From the NCBI RefSeq assembly GCF_030929555.1, contig NZ_JAVFVT010000031.1:24443-88442 (forward strand): a stretch of 64,000 nt of DNA, read 5' to 3'. The stretch's first letter is position 1. Each line of letters starts with the position of its first letter. Source of the DNA: Paenibacillus sp. LHD-117 (GTDB taxonomy: Bacteria; Bacillota; Bacilli; Paenibacillales; Paenibacillaceae). The notes beneath the pieces are model-generated. The model made no database searches and was not told the origin of the DNA. It was given only the letters and a program-made list of their open reading frames with translations. Shown here piece after piece: positions 34,841-43,115 of the stretch. Made by a program: the position numbers and the translations under genes.

Positions 34841-35752
34841 ATGCTTGCATCGATGCAAGGCGCCGTCGAATCAGGCTTGTTATACGCTTTAATGGCTCTA
34901 GGCGTTTTTATTACGTTTCGTATTTTGGATTTTCCCGATTTGACGGTGGACGGCAGCTTTACAACCGGGGCGGCCATCGCAACGATCATGACGGTGAATG
35001 GCTCACAACCATGGATTGCGATTATATGTGCTTTCTTAGGTGGTGCGGCAGCCGGTTTATGTACGGGGTTGCTTCATACGAAAGGGAAAGTAAACGGACT
35101 ATTGTCCGGCATTATTATGATGATTGCACTCTATTCCATTAATCTTAGGATTATGGGCAAACCCAACGTTTCATTGCGCAACGAAATGAATGCTTTCGAT
35201 CATATCCCCGTTATTGCTATTGGACTGATTCTAGCAGTTGGAGTGAAGCTGCTCCTTGACCAATTTTTCAAAACGGATCTTGGCTTAAGCTTGCGCGCTA
35301 CCGGGGATAACAATCGGATGATTCGAAGCTTTGGGTCCAATACGGATGTAACGACGATTGTAGGAATCGCGTTGTCGAACGCGCTGGTTGCGTGTTCGGG
35401 AGGACTGATCGCCCATCATTTGAAGTATGCGGACAACAGCATGGGCATCGGGATGATCGTCATCGGTCTCGCGTCGGTAATAATCGGCGAAGCGATTTTC
35501 GGCGCAAAGACGATTTTCAGAGCAACGTTAGCCGTTATTCTCGGCGCTATCATCTACCGCGTCATCTACGCGCTTGCCCTGCGCGTTCCGGGCATGGAGG
35601 CACAGGATATGAAGCTGATTACCGCGGTAATCATTACATGCGCTCTTGTTGTCCCAACTGTTAGACGGGCCATCAACCAAAAGACGACGGCCAAAAAAAG
35701 AACGGCGGAAGTATTGGCGAATCTTCGCCAAGCGAGCGGGGGTGAACGGTGA
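34841..35752 (+). CDS. ABC transporter permease (COG4120 family)
   Basis: A 303-residue membrane protein with eight or nine hydrophobic segments, related to the branched-chain amino acid type permeases. It opens with GAVESGLLYALMALGVFITF, then the signature FRILDFPDLTVDGSFTTGAA seen in this family. The ATG follows AAGGAGG. It overlaps the ATPase gene by one base (TGATG). It forms the channel of the transporter whose binding protein lies just upstream. Confidence 0.9.
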   Translation: MLASMQGAVESGLLYALMALGVFITFRILDFPDLTVDGSFTTGAAIATIMTVNGSQPWIAIICAFLGGAAAGLCTGLLHTKGKVNGLLSGIIMMIALYSINLRIMGKPNVSLRNEMNAFDHIPVIAIGLILAVGVKLLLDQFFKTDLGLSLRATGDNNRMIRSFGSNTDVTTIVGIALSNALVACSGGLIAHHLKYADNSMGIGMIVIGLASVIIGEAIFGAKTIFRATLAVILGAIIYRVIYALALRVPGMEAQDMKLITAVIITCALVVPTVRRAINQKTTAKKRTAEVLANLRQASGGER

Positions 35753-36549
35753 TGCTGAAGATCGACGGTGTTTCCAAATTGTTTAATCCCGGCACGGTTG
35801 ACGAGAAGATTGCGCTTATGAACGCGAACCTCCATTTGAAGCCCGGAGATTTCGTTACTGTAATCGGGAGCAACGGCGCAGGCAAATCGACTCTCATGAA
35901 TATTATCTCTGGCGTCATGAAACCCGATGCAGGCAAGATTTTCATTGAAGGCAAGGATGTCAGCGAACTGACCGAATTTACGCGTAGCAGATGGATCGGC
36001 CGTGTATTCCAAGATCCGATGGCCGGCACGGCACCTCGAATGACGATTGAGGAAAATTTGGCAATCGCATATAAACGCGGCAAGAAACGCGGATTCTCTT
36101 TAGGAGTAACCGGCAAGACGCGCAAAATTTTCCGAGAAGAACTGCATCGTCTCGGCATCGGCCTCGAGAACCGCATGGGCGCGAAGGTCGGGCTATTGTC
36201 CGGCGGCGAACGCCAGGCGCTCAGCCTGCTCATGGCGACGTTCACGCGTCCTCAGATCCTGTTGCTCGACGAACATACAGCTGCGCTTGACCCGGCTCGC
36301 GCCGAGCTTGTCACGAAACTAACGGAAGCGATCGTGCGCGAGCTGAATCTAACGACGTTGATGGTCACGCATAATATGGAACAAGCGATTCGCCTCGGCA
36401 ACCGCTTGATCATGATGGACAAAGGCAAGATCATTCTGCAGGTCGACGAAGATCGAAAGAAAGAAGATCTGACCGTAGATCGTTTGCTCGGCGAGTTCGA
36501 GCAAATCAGCGGCAAGAAGATGGCCGACGATCGGGTCGTGTTGGGATAG
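35752..36549 (+). CDS. ABC transporter ATP-binding protein (COG1101 family)
   Basis: A 265-residue ATPase. Walker A is GSNGAGKSTLMN, the Q loop lies in GRVFQDPMAGTAP, the signature is LSGGERQALSLLM, Walker B is ILLLDEHTAALDP and the H loop is MVTHNMEQAIRLG. The ATG at 35752 overlaps the permease stop; a GTG three bases earlier is also possible. A dedicated ATPase makes this transporter self-contained, unlike the sugar operon at the left end of the window. Confidence 0.92.
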   Translation: MLKIDGVSKLFNPGTVDEKIALMNANLHLKPGDFVTVIGSNGAGKSTLMNIISGVMKPDAGKIFIEGKDVSELTEFTRSRWIGRVFQDPMAGTAPRMTIEENLAIAYKRGKKRGFSLGVTGKTRKIFREELHRLGIGLENRMGAKVGLLSGGERQALSLLMATFTRPQILLLDEHTAALDPARAELVTKLTEAIVRELNLTTLMVTHNMEQAIRLGNRLIMMDKGKIILQVDEDRKKEDLTVDRLLGEFEQISGKKMADDRVVLG

Positions 36550-36570
36550 ATGAGCGTAGCTTCATGCTTA

Positions 36571-36683
36571 AGAGAAGGTATGGCTTCCGGTCGCTGTTAA
36601 ACATCGTGTTCCTTCATTGTATTGTTAAGGTTGGAACACGACGTTTAAAGGCGAACGTAAACTCCTCCAGCTATACCTTCTCT
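36571..36683. repeat. 113-bp near-continuous inverted repeat
   Basis: Outer arms: AGAGAAGGTATGGCT (36571-36585) pairs with AGCTATACCTTCTCT (36669-36683), one wobble pair. Inner arms: TTAAACATCGTGTTCC (36597-36612) pairs with GGAACACGACGTTTAA (36633-36648), one mismatch. Between them GGTCGC and GCGAAC can also pair with a small internal loop. The apical loop is 20 bases (36613-36632). There is no U tract and no open frame. It resembles a small hairpin or MITE-like element, or a structured RNA. Confidence 0.75.
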
Positions 36684-36762
36684 CCAACTCTCGCAACCCT
36701 CCTCCGCTATTCAAAACCAAAATTGTCGCCTTCTTGCGGTAGCAAGAAGAAAGAAAACAAGT

Positions 36763-36826
36763 AAACCGCTCAATCCGTGCATGGATGCTCGTCATCCATT
36801 CCGGGATGGAGCGGTTTTTTCTTTTT
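36763..36826 (+). terminator. Terminator upstream of the S10 region
   Basis: AAACCGCTC (36763-36771) pairs with GAGCGGTTT (36809-36817), with inner stems CATCC/GGATG and ATCC/GGAT, followed by TTTCTTTTTG. It ends the transporter operon before the rpsJ promoter. Confidence 0.8.
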
Positions 36827-36968
36827 GCCGCCATCGATTTACTATGTTATAGAAGAAACGCGAAAGCGATTGGAGCATGCTCCGGTGATCGCGCAGCTTT
36901 AGTCGTATACCAAGCCCAGAGCGGTTTTCGGGAAATCCTTCTTTTATTCGTGAAACAAAATGTTTTAG

Positions 36969-36997
36969 TTGCAATCGCCCGCCCAATCCGATATAAT
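36969..36997 (+). promoter_or_regulatory. Probable sigma-A promoter of the S10 superoperon
   Basis: TTGCAA (36969-36974), 17 bases, TATAAT (36992-36997), about 137 bp before rpsJ. Confidence 0.75.
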
Positions 36998-37027
36998 ATT
37001 GACTGTTGGTCTGACGTTGCGTTGATG

Positions 37028-37110
37028 TGAGAGGTTGCCGACACACCCGGCCCCTTTGCCATGGGACCTGTGGCGGGTTATTCTCACGGAGTATGTCCGA
37101 TTAAAAAATT
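37028..37110 (+). promoter_or_regulatory. Structured rpsJ leader
   Basis: TGAGA (37028-37032) pairs with TCTCA (37082-37086), enclosing ACCCG near 37045 and CGGGT near 37074. The enclosed GAGGTTGCCGACACACC and CTTTGCCATGG segments look like the conserved leader found before rpsJ in Bacillales, by recollection. It may take part in S10-operon autoregulation. No terminator is visible. Confidence 0.45.
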
Positions 37111-37133
37111 GGGCGAAAGAAGGAGGGACTTAT

Positions 37134-37442
37134 ATGGCAAAGCAAAAGATTCGTATCCGCTTGAAAGCATACGATCACAGAATTCTTGATCAATCCGCAG
37201 AGAAAATCGTGGAAACTGCAAAACGTTCCGGTGCAGGCGTATCCGGGCCGATTCCGTTGCCAACGGAAAAGCAAATCATCACTATTCTTCGTGCGGTTCA
37301 CAAGTACAAGGATTCCCGTGAGCAATTCGAAATGCGCACACACAAGCGCTTGATCGACATTGTGAATCCTACGCCGCAAACCGTTGATGCGTTGATGCGT
37401 TTGGATCTGCCGTCCGGTGTAGATATCGAAATCAAGCTTTAA
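37134..37442 (+). CDS. rpsJ: 30S ribosomal protein S10
   Basis: A 102-residue S10, also the NusE partner of NusB and NusG. The start MAKQKIRIRLKAYDHRILDQ is set by AAGGAGGG and by homologues; the longer frame from 37035 would translate the leader. GPIPLPTEKQIITILR and the C-terminal LPSGVDIEIKL are intact. It heads the superoperon of more than 30 genes that ends at rplQ. Confidence 0.97.
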   Translation: MAKQKIRIRLKAYDHRILDQSAEKIVETAKRSGAGVSGPIPLPTEKQIITILRAVHKYKDSREQFEMRTHKRLIDIVNPTPQTVDALMRLDLPSGVDIEIKL

Positions 37443-37493
37443 TTCGCACGAACATCCGTATATACGATCATAGAGAGGAAATGAGGTGTCAAC

Positions 37494-38117
37494 ATGAAAG
37501 GTATCTTAGGGAAAAAACTAGGAATGACTCAAGTTTTTACTGCTGAAGGTAACGTAGTTCCAGTAACGGTAATCGAAGCTGGTCCAAACGTTGTTCTTCA
37601 GAAGAAAACTGTCGAAACTGACGGATATGAGTCCGTACAGCTCGGTTTTGCCGATAAGAAAGAAAAAAGATCTACCAAACCGGAGATCGGTCACGCTAAG
37701 AAAGCAGGCGCGACTCCTAAGCGCTACGTTCGCGAAATTCGCGGAATCAACCTTGGCGAGTATGAAGTTGGCCAGGAAGTGAAGGCTAACCTGTTCGCGG
37801 AGGGCGAATTTGTTGACGTAACAGGTATTTCGAAAGGTAAAGGCTTTGCCGGCGTTATCAAACGTTGGGGACAAAGCACGGGTCCTATGTCTCACGGTTC
37901 CCGTTACCACCGCGGGCCGGGTTCGATGGGTTCCATCCAAGCCAACCGCGTACCGAAAGGCAAACACCTTCCAGGCCACATGGGTCACGAGACAATCACG
38001 ATCCAGAAGCTTGAAGTTATCCGCGTCGATGCGGAACGCAACGTCATTCTCGTTAAAGGCTCCGTACCTGGACCTAAGAACGGATTCGTTAAAGTAAAAC
38101 AAACGGTTAAGAACTAA
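37494..38117 (+). CDS. rplC: 50S ribosomal protein L3
   Basis: A 207-residue L3 starting MKGILGKKLGMTQVFTAEGN, with the long loop SHGSRYHRGPGSMGSIQANR that reaches towards the peptidyl-transferase centre. The ATG follows GAGGTG. It is 51 bp after rpsJ and 30 bp before rplD. Confidence 0.98.
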   Translation: MKGILGKKLGMTQVFTAEGNVVPVTVIEAGPNVVLQKKTVETDGYESVQLGFADKKEKRSTKPEIGHAKKAGATPKRYVREIRGINLGEYEVGQEVKANLFAEGEFVDVTGISKGKGFAGVIKRWGQSTGPMSHGSRYHRGPGSMGSIQANRVPKGKHLPGHMGHETITIQKLEVIRVDAERNVILVKGSVPGPKNGFVKVKQTVKN

Positions 38118-38147
38118 TCGTTCTTAAGAAGAAAGGAGGAACACGAA

Positions 38148-38771
38148 ATGCCTAAAGTAACAGTATTCAATGTGAGCGGTTCGCAGGTTGGCGAATTGGA
38201 ATTGGCCGAGAACGTATTCGGAATCGAGCCTAACACTCACGTTATGCATAGCGCAGTCGTTCTGCAGCAAGCTGCGGAGCGTCAAGGAACGCACAAAACG
38301 AAAGGCCGCTCCGAAGTACGCGGCGGCGGTCGCAAGCCTTGGAAACAAAAAGGCACTGGCCGCGCGCGTCAAGGTTCCATTCGCTCCCCGCAATGGGTTG
38401 GCGGCGGCACTGTATTCGGACCTACGCCTCGTTCGTACGGCTTCAAATTGCCTAAGAAGGTTCGTCGTCTTGCGATTAAATCCGCATTGTCTTCCAAAGT
38501 GATCGCGAACAACATCATCGTTCTGGATCAACTGACATTCGCGGCTCCTAAGACGAAAGAATTCAAGAGCATTCTGAACAACCTGAAAGCCGATCGCAAG
38601 GCTTTGGTTGTAACAGCTAACTATGAGGATAATGTAGCATTGTCCGCACGCAACATCCCTGGTGTGAAGTTCGTCGCAGCTGACGGCATCAATGTTCGCG
38701 ATGTGCTTGTGTATGACAAGCTGATCATCACCAAAGAAGCAGTAGAGAAAGTACAGGAGGTGCTTGCGTAA
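38148..38771 (+). CDS. rplD: 50S ribosomal protein L4
   Basis: A 207-residue L4. The extended loop lining the exit tunnel (GRSEVRGGGRKPWKQKGTGR then ARQGSIRSPQWVGGG) is wild-type in appearance, with no macrolide-type insertion. In E. coli L4 represses the S10 operon; whether it does here is unknown. The stop overlaps the rplW ATG by one base. Confidence 0.98.
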   Translation: MPKVTVFNVSGSQVGELELAENVFGIEPNTHVMHSAVVLQQAAERQGTHKTKGRSEVRGGGRKPWKQKGTGRARQGSIRSPQWVGGGTVFGPTPRSYGFKLPKKVRRLAIKSALSSKVIANNIIVLDQLTFAAPKTKEFKSILNNLKADRKALVVTANYEDNVALSARNIPGVKFVAADGINVRDVLVYDKLIITKEAVEKVQEVLA

Positions 38772-39064
38772 TGAAAAATCCACGCGATATTATCAAGCGC
38801 CCGGTTATTACGGAACGTACGAGCGATTTCATGGCTGCCAAACGTTATGTGTTTGAAGTAGACCTTCGCGCGAACAAAACCGAAATCAAACAAGCTATTG
38901 AACAAATCTTTAACGTAAAAGTAACCGGCGTGAACACAATGCGTGTAGCGGGTAAACCGAAACGTTATGGCAGACATAGCGGATACAGACCTGACTGGAA
39001 AAAAGCAATCGTTCAGCTGAGCGCTGACAGCAAAGAACTCGAGTTCTTTGAAACGTCTGTTTAG
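38771..39064 (+). CDS. rplW: 50S ribosomal protein L23
   Basis: A 97-residue L23 (MKNPRDIIKRPVITERTSDF) at the exit-tunnel mouth, where trigger factor and SRP dock. The TAATG overlap with rplD and the AGGAGG inside the end of rplD imply coupled translation. Confidence 0.97.
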   Translation: MKNPRDIIKRPVITERTSDFMAAKRYVFEVDLRANKTEIKQAIEQIFNVKVTGVNTMRVAGKPKRYGRHSGYRPDWKKAIVQLSADSKELEFFETSV

Positions 39065-39081
39065 AAAAGGAGGGAATACAA

Positions 39082-39912
39082 GTGCCAATCAAAAAGTACA
39101 AACCGACCTCTCCAGCTCGTCGTGCGATGTCCGTATCGACATTCGAGGAAATCACGACAAGCACACCGGAGAAATCGTTGCTTGCGCCGCTCTTCAAAAA
39201 AGCAGGCCGTAACAACCAAGGTAAAATTACGGTTCGCCACCATGGCGGCGGACATAAACGTAAATATCGTATCATTGATTTCAAACGTACCAAAGACGGT
39301 ATCGTAGGTAACGTAGCGACGATCGAATACGATCCGAACCGTACCTCGAACATCGCTTTGATCCACTACGTTGACGGCGCGAAAGCTTACATCATCGCAC
39401 CGAAGGGCCTTAAAGTGGGCGATCAAGTCGTTTCCGGACCTGACTCGGACATCAAAATCGGCAACACGTTGCCGCTTAAGAACATCCCTGTCGGTACAGT
39501 TATCCACAACATCGAGTTGAAACCGGGCAAAGGCGGCCAATTGGTTCGCGCAGCTGGTACTGAAGCTCAATTGCTGGGTAAAGAAGAAGACTACGTATCG
39601 ATCCGCCTGAGCTCCGGCGAAGTTCGCCGCATCCTGAGCACTTGCCGCGCAACAATCGGTTCTGTTGGCAACGAAGATCACGAACTCGTGAAAATCGGTA
39701 AAGCCGGCCGTAACCGTTGGCTCGGCAAGCGTCCTGAAGTTCGCGGCGTCGTCATGAACCCGAACGATCACCCACACGGTGGTGGTGAAGGCCGTGCTCC
39801 AATCGGACGTAAGTCGCCGTTGTCCCCATGGGGCAAACCGACTCTGGGCTACAAAACACGCAAGAAAAAGAAAGCATCGAGCCAATACATTATTCGTCGC
39901 CGCACGAAGTAA
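39082..39912 (+). CDS. rplB: 50S ribosomal protein L2
   Basis: A 276-residue L2. The GTG start (PIKKYKPTSPARRAMSVS) follows AAAAGGAGGG. The conserved HGGGEGRAPIGRKSPLSPWG segment with the essential His near the peptidyl-transferase centre is present, and the basic tail ends RRRTK. Confidence 0.98.
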   Translation: MPIKKYKPTSPARRAMSVSTFEEITTSTPEKSLLAPLFKKAGRNNQGKITVRHHGGGHKRKYRIIDFKRTKDGIVGNVATIEYDPNRTSNIALIHYVDGAKAYIIAPKGLKVGDQVVSGPDSDIKIGNTLPLKNIPVGTVIHNIELKPGKGGQLVRAAGTEAQLLGKEEDYVSIRLSSGEVRRILSTCRATIGSVGNEDHELVKIGKAGRNRWLGKRPEVRGVVMNPNDHPHGGGEGRAPIGRKSPLSPWGKPTLGYKTRKKKKASSQYIIRRRTK

Positions 39913-39979
39913 TAGTCGCTTGATACAATCCGCGTGATGGAGTCATCACGCCAGCGCTTACGCGAAGGGAGGATTCTAC

Positions 39980-40261
39980 ATGGGTCGCAGTTTGAAGAAA
40001 GGTCCATTCATCGACGGTCATCTTCTGAAGAAGGTCGAGGATCTGAACGAAACAAACAAAAAGGTCGTAATCAAAACATGGTCCCGCCGTTCGACGATTT
40101 TCCCGCAATTCATCGGACACACGATCGCGGTATACGATGGTCGCAAACACGTGCCGGTATACGTGACTGAGGACATGGTAGGACACAAGTTCGGTGAGTT
40201 CGCACCGACTCGTACGTACAAAGGCCATGCTAACGACGACAAAAAAACGGGCAGACGCTAA
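39980..40261 (+). CDS. rpsS: 30S ribosomal protein S19
   Basis: A 93-residue S19 (MGRSLKKGPFIDGHLLKKVE) of the 30S head. WSRRSTIFPQFIGHTIAVYD and GHKFGEFAPTRTYKGH are family signatures. The ATG follows GGGAGG. Confidence 0.98.
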   Translation: MGRSLKKGPFIDGHLLKKVEDLNETNKKVVIKTWSRRSTIFPQFIGHTIAVYDGRKHVPVYVTEDMVGHKFGEFAPTRTYKGHANDDKKTGRR

Positions 40262-40306
40262 TTTGCCCTTTCCAAACTTTTTTAATGAACGAGAGGAGGT
40301 TCTCAC

Positions 40307-40642
40307 ATGCCAGAAGCTAAAGCGCACGCTAATTTCGTCCGTATCGCTCCTCGCAAAGCGCAGCTCGTAGCGGACTTGATCCGTGGCAAGAAGGTAGGCG
40401 AAGCGATCGCGATTCTGCGTCACACGCCTAAAGCCGCTTCCCCGATTATCGAGAAGCTGCTGAACTCTGCGATTGCTAACGCTGAGCATAACTATCAGCT
40501 GGACGTTAATAACTTGGTCGTAACGCAAGTATACGCAAACCAAGGTCCTACAATGAAACGTTTCCGCCCGCGCGCGATGGGTCGCGCAAGCCGGATTAAC
40601 AAAAGAACCAGCCACATCACCTTGGTGGTATCTGAAAAATAA
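40307..40642 (+). CDS. rplV: 50S ribosomal protein L22
   Basis: A 111-residue L22. The tunnel-lining hairpin (GPTMKRFRPRAMGRASRINK) has normal length, so no L22-type macrolide resistance is suggested. The ATG follows GAGAGGAGG. Confidence 0.98.
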   Translation: MPEAKAHANFVRIAPRKAQLVADLIRGKKVGEAIAILRHTPKAASPIIEKLLNSAIANAEHNYQLDVNNLVVTQVYANQGPTMKRFRPRAMGRASRINKRTSHITLVVSEK

Positions 40643-40655
40643 GGAGGGATAACGT

Positions 40656-41318
40656 GTGGGTCAAAAGGTAAATCCAGTCGGTCTTCGTGTCGGGATTATC
40701 CGTGATTGGGAATCCAAATGGTACGCAGGCAAAGACTTTGGCGATCTTCTTCTGGAAGACGTGAAAATCCGTGAGTACTTGAAGAACAAGCTGAAAGACG
40801 CAGCAGTATCCCACATCGAAATCGAGCGCGCGGCTAACCGCGTGAACGTAACGATCCAAACCGCTAAACCAGGTATGGTTATCGGCAAGGGCGGTTCCGA
40901 AGTAGAAAACCTGCGTACGGAACTTGGCAAGATTTCGAAGGGCAAAAAAGTTCACATCAACATCTCTGAAATCAAACAAGCCGATCTGGACGCTATCTTG
41001 GTAGCAGAAAGCATCGCACAACAACTTGAGCGTCGCGTATCTTTCCGCCGTGCATTGAAACAAGCGATTCAACGTTCCATGCGCGCCGGTGCCAAAGGGA
41101 TCAAAACCGCAGTCAGCGGTCGTCTCGGCGGTGCAGAGATCGCACGTAGTGAAGGCTACAGCGAAGGTACGGTTCCGCTTCATACGCTTCGTGCTGATAT
41201 TGACTACGGCACGGCTGAAGCACATACAACTTACGGCCGCATTGGCGTAAAAGTATGGATCTATCGCGGCGAAGTCCTTCCTACGAAGAAGAAAGCTCCC
41301 CAGGAAGGAGGCAACTAA
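40656..41318 (+). CDS. rpsC: 30S ribosomal protein S3
   Basis: A 220-residue S3 with the KH motif GMVIGKGGSEVENLRTELGK and the C-terminal domain around GRLGGAEIARSEGYSEG. It starts with GTG (GQKVNPVGLRVGIIRDW) after AAGGAGGG. It helps form the mRNA entry channel. Confidence 0.98.
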   Translation: MGQKVNPVGLRVGIIRDWESKWYAGKDFGDLLLEDVKIREYLKNKLKDAAVSHIEIERAANRVNVTIQTAKPGMVIGKGGSEVENLRTELGKISKGKKVHINISEIKQADLDAILVAESIAQQLERRVSFRRALKQAIQRSMRAGAKGIKTAVSGRLGGAEIARSEGYSEGTVPLHTLRADIDYGTAEAHTTYGRIGVKVWIYRGEVLPTKKKAPQEGGN

Positions 41319-41320
41319 TC

Positions 41321-41755
41321 ATGTTGGTACCTAAACGTGTAAAACACCGTAAGCAACAACGCGGTAACATGAAAGGTCGCGCGAAAGGCGGCACTACGGT
41401 TGCTTTCGGCGAATACGGCTTACAAGCGCTTGAACCATCTTGGATCACGAACCGTCAGATCGAAGCGGCTCGTATCGCGATGACTCGTTACATCAAGCGT
41501 GGCGGTAAAGTTTGGATCAAGATCTTCCCTGACAAACCGATCACTCAGAAGCCTCTAGAAGTGCGGATGGGTAGCGGTAAAGGTAACGTTGAGAAATGGG
41601 TATCCGTTGTTAAGCCGGGCAAAATCATGTTCGAGCTGGCTGGCGTACCTGAAGAAGTAGCTCGTGAAGCAATGCGCCTTGCGGCTCACAAACTGCCTGT
41701 CAAAACGAAGTTCGTGAAACGCGAAGAAGTGGGTGGTGAAGCAAATGAAGGCTAG
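41321..41755 (+). CDS. rplP: 50S ribosomal protein L16
   Basis: A 144-residue L16. The start MLVPKRVKHRKQQRGNMKGR is set by GGAAGGAGG and homologues; the frame open upstream is a shadow of rpsC. GEYGLQALEPSWITNRQIEA is conserved. The 3' end overlaps rpmC by 11 bases. Confidence 0.97.
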   Translation: MLVPKRVKHRKQQRGNMKGRAKGGTTVAFGEYGLQALEPSWITNRQIEAARIAMTRYIKRGGKVWIKIFPDKPITQKPLEVRMGSGKGNVEKWVSVVKPGKIMFELAGVPEEVAREAMRLAAHKLPVKTKFVKREEVGGEANEG

Positions 41756-41945
41756 TGAATTTCGCAACCTAACCTCTGCTGAGATTGAACAACAGGTCGC
41801 CGGTTTTAAAGAAGAGCTGTTCAACCTTCGTTTCCAATTGGCTACTGGCCAACTGGACAATCCGACTCGGATTCGTGACGTGCGTAAGGAAATAGCTCGT
41901 GCTAAAACCGTTTTGCGTGAAAGAGAACTCGGGATCAGCAGCTAA
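41745..41945 (+). CDS. rpmC: 50S ribosomal protein L29
   Basis: A 66-residue L29, two long helices (MKASEFRNLTSAEIEQQVAG; LFNLRFQLATGQLDNPTRIR). The ATG at 41745 is preferred over an in-frame GTG at 41733 because the family starts there and GGTGG lies upstream. The gene starts inside rplP, which implies coupling. Confidence 0.96.
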   Translation: MKASEFRNLTSAEIEQQVAGFKEELFNLRFQLATGQLDNPTRIRDVRKEIARAKTVLRERELGISS

Positions 41946-41996
41946 TTATAAACCTTGCCTAACAATATGATCACGGATGAAGGAAGGAGGCAAAAC

Positions 41997-42260
41997 ATGA
42001 GCGAACGCAATGCCCGCAAAGTTCAAATCGGCAAAGTGGTAAGCGACAAAATGGACAAAACAATCGTGGTGGCTGTAGAAACTTACAAAAAACATGATTT
42101 GTACCATAAACGCATCAAGTACACGAAGAAGTACAAAGCACATGACGAAAACAACCAAGCGAAAATCGGCGATACCGTCAAAATCATGGAGACTCGTCCA
42201 CTTTCCAAAGACAAGCGCTTCAGATTGATCGAGGTAGTTGAAGTTGCAGTTGTTCTCTAA
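41997..42260 (+). CDS. rpsQ: 30S ribosomal protein S17
   Basis: An 87-residue OB-fold S17 (MSERNARKVQIGKVVSDKMD). VGVV-type strands and ETRPLSKDKRFRLIEVVE match the family. The start follows GGAAGGAGG; 14 upstream codons in the same frame are leader only. Confidence 0.96.
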   Translation: MSERNARKVQIGKVVSDKMDKTIVVAVETYKKHDLYHKRIKYTKKYKAHDENNQAKIGDTVKIMETRPLSKDKRFRLIEVVEVAVVL

Positions 42261-42310
42261 TAAGCTAAGCAATACCCCTCAGCATTAATGCCGAAAGGAG
42301 GACGTTATAA

Positions 42311-42679
42311 ATGATTCAACCATTTACACGTTTGCGAGTTGCCGACAACTCTGGCGCTAAAGAATTGATGTGTATCCGCGTTCTGGGCGGCACAGGCCGT
42401 CGCGTTGGCCACATCGGTGATCTGATCGTTTGCTCCGTCAAACAAGCAACGCCAGGCGGCGTTGTCAAAAAAGGTGACGTTGTTAAAGCGGTAATCGTCC
42501 GTACGAAACGTTCGGTTCGTCGTAAAGACGGTTCCTACATCGCATTCGACGAGAATGCGGCGGTAATCGTGAAAGAAGATAAGAGCCCGCGCGGTACTCG
42601 TATCTTCGGACCAGTTGCCCGTGAGCTTCGCGATAAGGACTTCATGAAGATCGTATCGCTTGCGCCGGAAGTAATCTAA
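42311..42679 (+). CDS. rplN: 50S ribosomal protein L14
   Basis: A 122-residue L14 (MIQPFTRLRVADNSGAKELM). It contains VLGGTGRRVGHIGDLIVCSV and RGTRIFGPVARELRDKDFMK. The ATG follows AAAGGAGG. It forms an inter-subunit bridge with 16S rRNA. Confidence 0.98.
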   Translation: MIQPFTRLRVADNSGAKELMCIRVLGGTGRRVGHIGDLIVCSVKQATPGGVVKKGDVVKAVIVRTKRSVRRKDGSYIAFDENAAVIVKEDKSPRGTRIFGPVARELRDKDFMKIVSLAPEVI

Positions 42680-42730
42680 TTGCACGACCCGATAAATGCC
42701 TGATAGCTTAGCGAGCAGGAGGTGTAACAA

Positions 42731-43084
42731 ATGCCAAGACTAAAAAAAGTATTGGAATCCCACAACAATAAACTGCATGTGAAGAAAGACGATACGGTCA
42801 TCGTCATTACCGGTAAAGACAAAGGTAAGAAGGGCCGCGTCATTGCAGCTTATCCTCGTGAGAACCGCGTACTGATTGAGGGCGTCAATATGGTGAAGAA
42901 GCATGCGCGTCCTTCCCAAACGAACCCGCAAGGCGGAATCATCGAGCAAGAAGCTCCAATCCACGTTTCGAACGTGATGCACGTAGATCCGAAGAGCGGC
43001 GGCGTAACTCGTATCGGTTACAAAGTGCTGGATAACGGCAAAAAAGTACGGATTGCGAAAAAATCCGGAGCACAGATCGACTAA
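42731..43084 (+). CDS. rplX: 50S ribosomal protein L24
   Basis: A 117-residue L24 with an N-terminal KOW motif (DDTVIVITGKDKGKKGRVIA) and the VEGVNMVKKHARPSQTNPQG-type region (here IEGVNMVKKH). It is an early assembly protein near the tunnel exit. The ATG follows CAGGAGG. Confidence 0.97.
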   Translation: MPRLKKVLESHNNKLHVKKDDTVIVITGKDKGKKGRVIAAYPRENRVLIEGVNMVKKHARPSQTNPQGGIIEQEAPIHVSNVMHVDPKSGGVTRIGYKVLDNGKKVRIAKKSGAQID

Positions 43085-43115
43085 TCGTTATGGTAAGAAA
43101 GGAGGTCCATGAACA

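Noticed and set aside
36564..37062. Several short frames on both strands between the transporter and rpsJ
   Set aside because: They overlap the inverted repeat, terminator and promoter, have no start signals, and do not agree with one another in frame or strand.
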